From positions 1-7,617 of the forward strand of contig JAZRZQ010000088.1 of assembly GCA_045601445.1 (NCBI GenBank): DNA of 7,617 nucleotides, written 5' to 3'. Positions 1 to 4,509 of the stretch are shown here, piece by piece. Each line of letters starts with the position of its first letter. The stretch's first letter is position 1. The DNA is from RGIG5579 sp045601445. Its GTDB lineage: Bacteria; Bacillota; Clostridia; Oscillospirales; SIG627. Under the pieces are notes generated by a model, which saw only the letters and a list, made by a program, of their open reading frames with translations, searched no databases and was not told the origin of the DNA. The translations under genes were made by a program, and so were the position numbers.

Positions 1-8
1 CCGCTCCA
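1..8 (+). tRNA. 3' end of a tRNA, probably tRNA-Gly (partial)
   Basis: The window opens with CCGC, then T, then CCA, only four bases before the next tRNA. This reads as the last acceptor-stem bases, discriminator T73 and encoded CCA of an upstream tRNA in the same cluster. A T73 after CCGC fits bacterial tRNA-Gly, whose acceptor starts GCGG; tRNA-Cys also has T73 but normally ends GCC-T-CCA. Only eight bases are visible, so the identity is an inference. Confidence 0.45.
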
Positions 9-12
9 ATTT

Positions 13-89
13 GTGCTTGTAGCTCAGCCGGATAGAGCAACTGCCTTCTAAGCAGTAGGTCGGGGGTTCGAATCCCTCCAAGCACGCCA
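13..89 (+). tRNA. tRNA-Arg (anticodon TCT, reads AGA)
   Basis: A full cloverleaf is visible. The acceptor GTGCTTG (13-19) pairs with CAAGCAC (79-85), followed by discriminator G86 and encoded CCA at 87-89. The anticodon stem ACTGC/GCAGT encloses the loop CTTCTAA, giving anticodon TCT. The T arm is GGGGG-TTCGAAT-CCCTC with one G-T pair. It lies four bases after the preceding tRNA end and four before tRNA-His, so all are probably cut from one precursor whose promoter is upstream of the window. Confidence 0.97.
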
Positions 90-93
90 ACAT

Positions 94-171
94 GGTGGGT
101 ATAGCTCAGTTGGTTAGAGCGCCAGGTTGTGGCCCTGGAGGTCGTCGGTTCGAATCCGATTATCCACCCCA
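94..171 (+). tRNA. tRNA-His (anticodon GTG)
   Basis: The acceptor GTGGGTA (95-101) pairs with TATCCAC (161-167). The anticodon stem CCAGG/CCTGG holds the loop TTGTGGC, anticodon GTG. The T loop is TTCGAAT. The histidine-specific extra G(-1) is encoded at 94 opposite C73 at 168, the known identity element for histidyl-tRNA synthetase, so the start is placed at 94. CCA is encoded at 169-171. Confidence 0.97.
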
Positions 172-182
172 CTTTAAAAATC

Positions 183-201
183 AGTCCCGTTCGGGGCTTT
201 T
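183..201 (+). terminator. Short hairpin with T-tract between tRNA-His and tRNA-Met
   Basis: AGTCCC (183-188) and GGGGCT (193-198) form a six-pair stem with one T-G pair and a GTTC loop, followed by TTTTAT. The stem is short, so it may be a weak or partial terminator that lets some transcripts reach tRNA-Met, or a processing hairpin. No separate promoter for tRNA-Met is evident in the 34-base gap. Confidence 0.45.
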
Positions 202-205
202 ATAC

Positions 206-282
206 GGCGGAATAGCTCAGTTGGCTAGAGCATCCGGTTCATACCCGGCAGGTCGTTGGTTCAAATCCGACTTCCGCTACCA
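206..282 (+). tRNA. Elongator tRNA-Met (anticodon CAT)
   Basis: The acceptor GGCGGAA (206-212) pairs with TTCCGCT (272-278), with a G1-T72 wobble as I recall for the Bacillus elongator tRNA-Met. A73 and encoded CCA (280-282) follow. The anticodon stem CCGG/CCGG holds the loop TTCATAC, anticodon CAT. Initiator tRNA is unlikely because initiators have an unpaired C1-A72 and a run of G-C pairs in the anticodon stem. A tRNA-Ile with lysidine-modified CAT is the other alternative, but the body matches Met better. Confidence 0.9.
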
Positions 283-325
283 GAAAAAGAAAGACACGAT
301 TGAAAAATCGTGTCTTTTCTTTTTC
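283..325 (+). terminator. Intrinsic terminator of the tRNA cluster
   Basis: Starting on the base after the tRNA-Met CCA, an A-rich arm (283-300) ending GACACGAT pairs with ATCGTGTC and a T-rich arm (307-325) around a six-base loop. The stem is about 18 pairs with one bulged T. The A/T-rich lower stem makes it usable from either strand. The same design, a G right after CCA then AAAA and GAAA, recurs after tRNA-Glu at 4252. Confidence 0.9.
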
Positions 326-328
326 AAC

Positions 329-498
329 TAAATCCACCCTTATGGGTGGGTGAAATCATCTTCGATGATGAAATCCTCCCTTCGGTCGGATGAAATCGCT
401 GCGGCGGTGGGTGGATTTAATTTCATCTGTGGCATTGCCACAGATTTCATCCAAGCTTTGCTTGGATTTCACCGTGAGCATAAGCGAACGATTTCATT
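329..498. repeat. Hairpin array 1: boxed stem-loops with long-range inverted repeat
   Basis: The left half (329-419) is closed by an 11-base inverted repeat, TAAATCCACCC (329-339) with GGGTGGATTTA (409-419). Inside are a local hairpin CCACCC/GGGTGG (334-349), a stem ATCATC-TTC-GATGAT (355-369) and weaker hairpins near 374-391 and 397-406. These are separated by GATGAAATC-like boxes at 349-357, 367-375 and 389-397. The right half carries boxes in the opposite orientation at 419-427, 443-451, 465-473 and 490-498. Between them are stems ATCTGTGGC/GCCACAGAT (425-445), ATCCAAGC/GCTTGGAT (449-467) and an imperfect stem (473-490). The layout is the same as at 4300-4461. Any reading frame through it is an artefact of the repeats. 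Whether it acts as DNA or RNA is unknown. Confidence 0.9.
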
Positions 499-503
499 AT
501 CCC

Positions 504-531
504 TTGCTTCTCCACAGCTTTCTGCTATCAT
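504..531 (+). promoter_or_regulatory. Putative sigma-A promoter for the 92-aa membrane protein gene
   Basis: TTGCTT (504-509) and TATCAT (526-531) are separated by 16 bases, just after the last box of array 1 and about 20 bases before the start codon at 552. The match is moderate. The ribosome binding site AAGGTGG lies at 538-544. The equivalent place in array 2 also carries a promoter, which supports the call. Confidence 0.5.
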
Positions 532-551
532 ACATTTAAGGTGGTGAAGAT

Positions 552-830
552 ATGGAGTTGTTTCTGGAAATAGTATTTGAAATTTATGTAGAGTTGATGA
601 TGTATATTGTTCCCGAAGAAAAGGCGTCATCTAAAAAGTTTAGAACAATTGCAATTCTTGTTGCTACGGTGATTTTGTTGGGCGTTTTAGCCTTGTTTAT
701 TTGGGGTTGTGTTTTAATAAGTGATTATAATAATAAATTAGGTATAATCCCAATTGTTATTGCAATTGTTATTTCAATTATCCAAATCATTGCAGGCTTT
801 ATTTTACACGATAAAAAATCCAAAAAATAA
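552..830 (+). CDS. Small two-helix membrane protein of unknown function
   Basis: This 92-aa product belongs to no family I can name. Residues 3-20 alternate acidic and hydrophobic residues and could form an amphipathic helix. Residues 30-56 and 63-85 are strongly hydrophobic and predict two transmembrane segments joined by a short polar turn (SDYNNK). The C-terminus is lysine-rich (KKSKK), so the tail is probably cytoplasmic. The start ATG follows AAGGTGG by seven bases. The gene is visibly more AT-rich than the genes from 1138 on and sits directly after hairpin array 1, in the place that array 2 gives to the four-helix-bundle gene, so it looks like accessory cargo. No catalytic motif is visible. 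Small membrane toxins, holin-like proteins or immunity proteins are possible, but nothing decides between them. Confidence 0.75.
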   Translation: MELFLEIVFEIYVELMMYIVPEEKASSKKFRTIAILVATVILLGVLALFIWGCVLISDYNNKLGIIPIVIAIVISIIQIIAGFILHDKKSKK

Positions 831-832
831 AG

Positions 833-859
833 AAAATCCGCTTTCAAGCCGATTTTTTT
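833..859 (+). terminator. Probable terminator of the membrane protein gene
   Basis: AAAATC-C-GC (833-841) pairs with GC-C-GATTTT (848-856) around TTTCAA, with one C-C mismatch, and runs into seven T residues (853-859). It starts two bases after the stop codon. The stem is weak in G-C pairs, and a much stronger hairpin follows at 871. Confidence 0.55.
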
Positions 860-870
860 GAGTTTCGGTT

Positions 871-912
871 AAAAAGCAAAACGGTTGTCTGCCGACAACC
901 GTTTTGCTTTTT
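871..912. terminator. Strong bidirectional terminator hairpin
   Basis: A perfect 19-pair stem is formed by 871-889 and 894-912 around TGCC. The core GCAAAACGGTTGTC is flanked by A5 on the left and a long T run on the right, so it has terminator character on both strands. It separates the array 1/membrane protein unit from the metabolic genes starting at 1138. Confidence 0.9.
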
Positions 913-1070
913 TTGATCCAAGCCGTGCTCGTGCGGATCATTTTCTATGCCAAAAAAGACTTATCATCCGATCTGCAAAATGATAAGATGCGCGGAAACG
1001 GCTTGTGTTCCTCTTGCAAGCGGCGCGAGTCAACCATTACTTGAAACTCCGCGAAATTTTCGCCGAGGAC
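913..1070. other. Intergenic stretch with small inverted repeats, no gene seen
   Basis: Nothing codes convincingly here. Two small palindromes are visible: GATCC (915-919) with GGATC (935-939), and CTTATCAT (960-967) with ATGATAAG (980-987) around a 12-base loop. The latter could be an operator or a leftover of a repeat, but its distance of more than 80 bases upstream of the promoter at 1071 gives no clear regulatory role. Confidence 0.4.
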
Positions 1071-1100
1071 TTGCGTCCTTTGCGCTCTCTGTGCTATAAT
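1071..1100 (+). promoter_or_regulatory. Sigma-A promoter for the esterase-GH28 genes
   Basis: TTGCGT (1071-1076) and TATAAT (1095-1100) are 18 bases apart. The -10 is perfect and lies 37 bases upstream of the start codon at 1138, whose ribosome binding site GAAAAGGAG is at 1122-1130. It probably serves the downstream genes as one transcript. Confidence 0.7.
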
Positions 1101-1137
1101 TTTTATGATAATGAAGCTCTCGAAAAGGAGATTTCCC

Positions 1138-1899
1138 ATGAAAACCGTATTTGACATTTGCTACGACGAAAAGGTCAATCAATATCTCGATCTTTATCTG
1201 CCCGAGGAAGACGCTTTTTCCGTTTTGATTTATTTTCACGGCGGTGGCTTGCAGAGGGGGGATAAATCGGTCGCGCAGCATTTTGCCGAGGATCTGACTT
1301 GTGCAGGGATTGCCGTTGTCAGTGCCAATTATCGGATGTATCCCGAGGCACACGATCCCGATTTCGTTCTGGATGCCGCTTCGGCCGTTGCGTGGGTCAA
1401 GGAGCACATCGGAGAATACGGCAAGGTCGATCGCATTTTCATCGGCGGCAGCTCTGCAGGCGGCTATCTCTCGCAGATGCTTTGCTTCCATTCCGCCTAT
1501 CTTGCCCGCCACGGCCTGAAGGCGACGGATTTCGCAGGCTTTCTGCATGACGCGGGTCAGCCCACCGTGCATTTTAATATTTTAAAGGAGCGCGGGGTGG
1601 ATTCCCGACGCGTCATCATCGACGAATCTGCGCCGCTCTATCACGTCGGCCTCGATGAAGTCTATCCCCCGATGCTGTTCATCGTTTCCGATCAGGATAT
1701 GGAAAACCGCTACGAGCAAACGATGCTCTTTCTGTCGACCCTCAAGCACTTCGGCCATACCGAAACGGTCGAGTGCAAGGTAATGAACGGCCGTCACTGC
1801 GCCTACATCCGTGCCAAGGATGAGAACGGAAACAGCGTTTTCGGGCAGCTCGTCTTGGATTGGATTCGCAGACAATTTACCGCATCAAAGGCGAAATAA
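1138..1899 (+). CDS. Alpha/beta-hydrolase, carboxylesterase/HSL type
   Basis: This 253-aa protein is predicted to hydrolyse ester bonds, for example acetyl or feruloyl groups on sugars. It shows the alpha/beta-hydrolase_3 (HSL-like) hallmarks: an HGGG oxyanion-hole motif at residues 34-37, a nucleophile elbow G-S-S-A-G with Ser106, an acid at Asp187 (or Asp185) in VSDQD, and His220 in NGRH. The ATG at 1138 is chosen over upstream starts because GAAAAGGAG lies seven bases before it and the fold begins at once. No signal peptide is present, so it acts in the cytoplasm. The GH28-like gene follows after 43 bases with its own strong ribosome binding site, suggesting an operon in which the esterase removes side groups before or after glycosidic cleavage. 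The exact substrate is inferred from this context only. Confidence 0.88.
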   Translation: MKTVFDICYDEKVNQYLDLYLPEEDAFSVLIYFHGGGLQRGDKSVAQHFAEDLTCAGIAVVSANYRMYPEAHDPDFVLDAASAVAWVKEHIGEYGKVDRIFIGGSSAGGYLSQMLCFHSAYLARHGLKATDFAGFLHDAGQPTVHFNILKERGVDSRRVIIDESAPLYHVGLDEVYPPMLFIVSDQDMENRYEQTMLFLSTLKHFGHTETVECKVMNGRHCAYIRAKDENGNSVFGQLVLDWIRRQFTASKAK

Positions 1900-1942
1900 C
1901 CTCGCCGTTGACCGGAGAAGATCCATTGAAAAGGAGAGGCGT

Positions 1943-3154
1943 ATGATGAAAAGAGAATTTGACGTGCTTGACTTTGGAGCCGTCGGCGATGGTAAGACGT
2001 TGGACACAAAAGTAATTCAAAGCGCAATTGATGCTTGCGGCGAAAGCGGCGGCGGTACTGTTGCGTTGAATGCGGGAACGTATCGAATCGGTACTCTTTT
2101 TATGCGCTCAAATGTTAATTTGCGTATCGAAAACGGCGCTAAACTGTTCATGTCCGACAAATTGGAGGATTTTCCCGACTTCAGTTGCGAATGGAATGTC
2201 AAGGCAGCGCCGCGGTATAGTGCCAGATGCTTGATCTACGTCGGAAATTGTGAGAACGTATCTATCTGCGGATTGGGGACGATTGATTGTAACGGCGCTG
2301 AGTTCTGTGAAATCAATCCGAACCCCTCGACCTCGGAAACGGATCCGTTCCGTTGCCGCCGAATGAGGCGCAAGTATGGGTACGAAGGAACGGTCGGCCG
2401 AATGATTTTTGTTATGAAGAGCAAAAACATTACGTTAAAGGATTTCACCATGCTGGAAATGGCAGGCGGTTGGGGGATCTGGGTAAACGCGTCGGAACAG
2501 GTCAACATTCACAATCTGAAATTGCGTTGCTGTCCGCACTATCCGAATTCCGACGGAATTCACATCAATTGCTCAAAAGACGTTTTTGTGACCGATTGTT
2601 CCGTTCATTCCGGCGATGACGCGCTGATTGTCCGTGCAAATACCAACACCTTGGAAGAGGACGTTCCCTGTGAAAATGTCATCGTCAAGGGATGCTCGCT
2701 CAGCTCCCTTTGCAACGCAGTCCGAATCGGATGGATCGGAGACGGCTTGATCCGCAATTGTGTTTTTTCCGATCTGGTTATAACAAACTCGAGAGACGCA
2801 ATTAAAATTGCCATTCCTAAAGGCTCCATTGCTGCGGATCTCGGCAAAAACGTTACAAGAATCGAACGGATTTCATTTCATAATGTTTTGATTGACAGTA
2901 CTTATCGCTACCCTGTTAGTATCACCGTTGCCGATTCGGATCTTGTTCGTTGCGATTATGTCAGAAATATTGAGTTTCATCATCTCAACAGCAGAACAGG
3001 TTTTTATCCGTATCTTTCGGGGTGTGAGAATCATTATTTGGAGGATATCTCTTTTATTGATTGCCGATTTGACGTTGGCGAGAAGGCAGAGGAAGGCTTC
3101 ACCCCTCGTTGTATTCGAAATCTGAAAATGGATTGCGTTTGGAACGTAAAATAA
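1943..3154 (+). CDS. Glycoside hydrolase family 28-like (polygalacturonase-type) protein
   Basis: This 403-aa product has the right-handed beta-helix pattern of GH28/pectate-lyase-like proteins. It opens with FDVLDFGAVGDG near residue 5, the usual start of the pectate_lyase_3 region. It then carries the GH28 signatures NSDG (202-205) and GDD (224-226), giving three candidate catalytic aspartates (204, 225, 226). The classical GHG histidine motif is not seen: the equivalent stretch reads NAVRIG (258-263) then WIGDG. In place of R-I-K there is DAIKI with Lys288. Hydrolysis of galacturonide or related linkages is likely but the substrate may differ. Without a signal peptide it would process imported oligosaccharides. 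The start ATG 1943 follows AAGGAGAGG (1931-1939); ATG 1946 is a close alternative. The gene is 43 bases after the esterase and 41 bases before the radical SAM gene. Confidence 0.85.
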   Translation: MMKREFDVLDFGAVGDGKTLDTKVIQSAIDACGESGGGTVALNAGTYRIGTLFMRSNVNLRIENGAKLFMSDKLEDFPDFSCEWNVKAAPRYSARCLIYVGNCENVSICGLGTIDCNGAEFCEINPNPSTSETDPFRCRRMRRKYGYEGTVGRMIFVMKSKNITLKDFTMLEMAGGWGIWVNASEQVNIHNLKLRCCPHYPNSDGIHINCSKDVFVTDCSVHSGDDALIVRANTNTLEEDVPCENVIVKGCSLSSLCNAVRIGWIGDGLIRNCVFSDLVITNSRDAIKIAIPKGSIAADLGKNVTRIERISFHNVLIDSTYRYPVSITVADSDLVRCDYVRNIEFHHLNSRTGFYPYLSGCENHYLEDISFIDCRFDVGEKAEEGFTPRCIRNLKMDCVWNVK

Positions 3155-3161
3155 GTGATTG

Positions 3162-3188
3162 CTCGGAAGTATGCTCCGAGAAAGGAAG
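3162..3188 (+). promoter_or_regulatory. Small hairpin and ribosome binding site before the radical SAM gene
   Basis: CTCGGA (3162-3167) pairs with TCCGAG (3175-3180) around seven bases, immediately followed by AAAGGAAG (3181-3188), a good ribosome binding site seven bases before the TTG at 3196. The hairpin has no T-tract, so it is not a terminator; it may stabilise the mRNA end or separate translation of the two genes. The binding site position decides the TTG start. Confidence 0.5.
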
Positions 3189-3195
3189 CCGCTTT

Positions 3196-4119
3196 TTGAT
3201 TTACCGTGATTTGAATTCCCACCTTCGCGCCCTTTTTGGCAAAAAAGTGTATAAGATTGCCCTCTCTACTCCCTTTACCTGTCCCAACCGCGACGGCACG
3301 AAGGGAAGGGGAGGATGTATCTTCTGTTCCGCGCAGGGCTCGGGGAATTTTGCCGCCGATCCGAAGCTGACCGTCCGCGAACAGCTCAAAGCGGGCAAGG
3401 CGCTCGTAGCCAATAAACTGAAAAACGAATCCGAGGTGGGCTATATTGCCTATTTTCAATCCTTCAGCTCCACCTACGGAGACCTTGCCGTCCAGCGAAC
3501 GCTGTTTTCAGAGGCTATTTCCGATCCCGAGGTTGTTGCACTCTCGATTGCCACCCGCCCCGATTGCCTGCCCGAAGAGGTGCTGGCGCTTCTGTCCGAG
3601 CTGAATCGCATCAAGCCTGTTTGGGTCGAGCTTGGCCTGCAAAGCGCCAATCCGGAAACGGCTGAACGCATTCACCGTCAATACGACAACGCTTGCTTTA
3701 CCCGCGCTGTCGAAGCCCTGACCGCGCGCGCGATCGACGTGATCGTCCACCTCATCCTCGGCCTTCCGGGTGAGAGCCACGAGGACGAGCTTGCCTCGCT
3801 TCGCTTTGTCGCTTCCCATCCCATCGACGGCGTGAAATTTCATTTGCTGCACGTTCTCCGCGGAACGGCTTTCGCCGAAATGCCCTACGAGCCGCTTTCG
3901 CTCGAGGAATACGTCGACCGCCTGCTTGATCTCATCCGTCATCTCCCCGAGCGCATCGTCGTGCATCGCCTTACGGGCGACGGCGACCGCAAGGAGTTGC
4001 TCGCTCCGCTCTGGAGCGCCGACAAAAAACGCGTTTTAAATGCCATCTCCCGTGCGATGCGCGAGAGGGGAATCCGACAGGGCGAAGCCCTACAAAACCA
4101 AAATGTGAACAAACTGTGA
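3196..4119 (+). CDS. Radical SAM protein, YhcC/YtqA (TIGR01212) family
   Basis: The product binds an iron-sulfur cluster and S-adenosylmethionine; the reaction of this family is not established to my knowledge. The signature is TCPNRDG...GGCIFC with Cys29, Cys41 and Cys44, the unusual long-spaced C-x11-C-x2-C typical of the family. Further family stretches are ATRPDCLP, WVELGLQS, HLILGLPGE and KFHLLHVLRGT. An in-frame TTG at 3109 lies inside the GH28 gene and is unlikely. The TTG at 3196 follows AAAGGAAG by seven bases, gives 307 residues (close to the roughly 300-320 usual in the family) and puts the first cysteine about 29 residues in, as expected. Base composition is GC-rich like the HAD gene at 6850, suggesting a native core gene. 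It may be co-transcribed with the GH28 gene or merely adjacent. Confidence 0.9.
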   Translation: MIYRDLNSHLRALFGKKVYKIALSTPFTCPNRDGTKGRGGCIFCSAQGSGNFAADPKLTVREQLKAGKALVANKLKNESEVGYIAYFQSFSSTYGDLAVQRTLFSEAISDPEVVALSIATRPDCLPEEVLALLSELNRIKPVWVELGLQSANPETAERIHRQYDNACFTRAVEALTARAIDVIVHLILGLPGESHEDELASLRFVASHPIDGVKFHLLHVLRGTAFAEMPYEPLSLEEYVDRLLDLIRHLPERIVVHRLTGDGDRKELLAPLWSADKKRVLNAISRAMRERGIRQGEALQNQNVNKL

Positions 4120-4135
4120 ATTATCGGCTTTTGTA

Positions 4136-4164
4136 TTGACAAACGAACCCGACTTGGGTATAAT
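4136..4164 (+). promoter_or_regulatory. Perfect consensus promoter of tRNA-Glu
   Basis: TTGACA (4136-4141), a 17-base spacer and TATAAT (4159-4164) match the sigma-A consensus exactly. Transcription would start around 4171, a few bases before the tRNA at 4177. Such strength suits a stable RNA gene. Confidence 0.92.
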
Positions 4165-4176
4165 AGCCAAGTATTC

Positions 4177-4251
4177 GGCCCGTTGGTCAAGCGGTTAAGA
4201 CACCGCCCTTTCACGGCGGTAACATGGGTTCGATTCCCGTACGGGTCACCA
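4177..4251 (+). tRNA. tRNA-Glu (anticodon TTC)
   Basis: The acceptor GGCCCGT (4177-4183) pairs with ACGGGTC (4241-4247) with one G-T pair, then A73 and encoded CCA (4249-4251). The anticodon stem CCGCC/GGCGG holds the loop CTTTCAC, giving TTC. The body is nearly the same as the Bacillus tRNA-Glu I remember. It stands alone with its own promoter and terminator. Confidence 0.97.
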
Positions 4252-4296
4252 GAAAAGAAACACCATTTGTCTACCAGACAAATGGTGTTTCTTTTC
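4252..4296. terminator. Terminator of tRNA-Glu
   Basis: A perfect 21-pair stem is formed by 4252-4272 and 4276-4296 around a three-base ACC loop. It begins on the first base after CCA and has GAAAAGAAA on the left and TTTCTTTTC on the right, so it can stop transcription from both sides. The hairpin at 283-325 after tRNA-Met has the same flanking design with a different core. Confidence 0.92.
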
Positions 4297-4299
4297 AGC

Positions 4300-4461
4300 T
4301 AAATCCGTCCTATCGGACGGGATAAATCCCACTTTAGTGGGATGAAATCACTTCGTGATGAAATCCGACTTCGTCGGGAGAAGGGACGGATTTAATTTCA
4401 TCTGCGTTAGCAGATTTCATCCGAGCTTGCTCGGATTTCATCGCGCTTGCGCGATTTCATT
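4300..4461. repeat. Hairpin array 2: boxed stem-loops with long-range inverted repeat
   Basis: This second copy has the same plan as 329-498. TAAATCCGTCC (4300-4310) pairs with GGACGGATTTA (4384-4394) and closes a left half. Within it are a local hairpin CCGTCC-TATC-GGACGG (4305-4320), ATCCCAC/GTGGGAT (4326-4343), ATCAC-TTC-GTGAT (4347-4359) and CCGAC-TTC-GTCGG (4365-4377). Boxes GATAAATC or GATGAAATC lie at 4321-4328, 4341-4349 and 4357-4365. The right half has reversed boxes at 4394-4402, 4413-4421, 4434-4442 and 4453-4461. These flank ATCTGC/GCAGAT (4400-4415), ATCCGAG/CTCGGAT (4419-4436) and ATCGCG/CGCGAT (4440-4455). Loops are often TTC, CTTG or GTTA. The copies share boxes and order but not stem sequences. 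Confidence 0.92.
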
Positions 4462-4488
4462 GAAAATCATTGAAATCTGTGATATAAT
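4460..4488 (+). promoter_or_regulatory. Sigma-A promoter for the four-helix-bundle gene, overlapping the last array box
   Basis: TTGAAA (4460-4465), 17 bases, TATAAT (4483-4488). The -35 shares its first two bases with the end of the last GATTTCATT box of array 2, so anything that binds or folds the array could affect this promoter. A second TTGAAA sits at 4470-4475 but is too close to the -10. Confidence 0.78.
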
Positions 4489-4509
4489 GTATTCAACGAG
4501 GTGATTTCA

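Noticed and set aside
206..282. Initiator tRNA-fMet or tRNA-Ile with CAT anticodon
   Set aside because: The first acceptor pair is G-T rather than the C-A mismatch of initiators, and the body resembles the Bacillus elongator tRNA-Met; the Ile alternative cannot be fully excluded.
92..331. 79-aa reading frame over the tRNA genes
   Set aside because: It lies across tRNA-His, tRNA-Met and their terminator; overlap with intact tRNAs excludes a real gene.
329..498. CRISPR array
   Set aside because: The repeated boxes are only about nine bases, change orientation midway, and the intervals are self-complementary and of uneven length; no cas genes are present.
350..547. 65-aa reading frame through hairpin array 1
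   Set aside because: It begins at a GTG inside the repeat and its residues simply translate the boxes and stems; no ribosome binding site and no equivalent frame is kept in array 2.
1030..1572. 180-aa minus-strand frame opposite the esterase gene
   Set aside because: The plus-strand gene has a complete catalytic triad, promoter and ribosome binding site; the opposite frame is a shadow from codon bias.
3109..3195. N-terminal extension of the radical SAM protein
   Set aside because: It overlaps the end of the GH28 gene, has no ribosome binding site and would add 29 residues not expected in the family.
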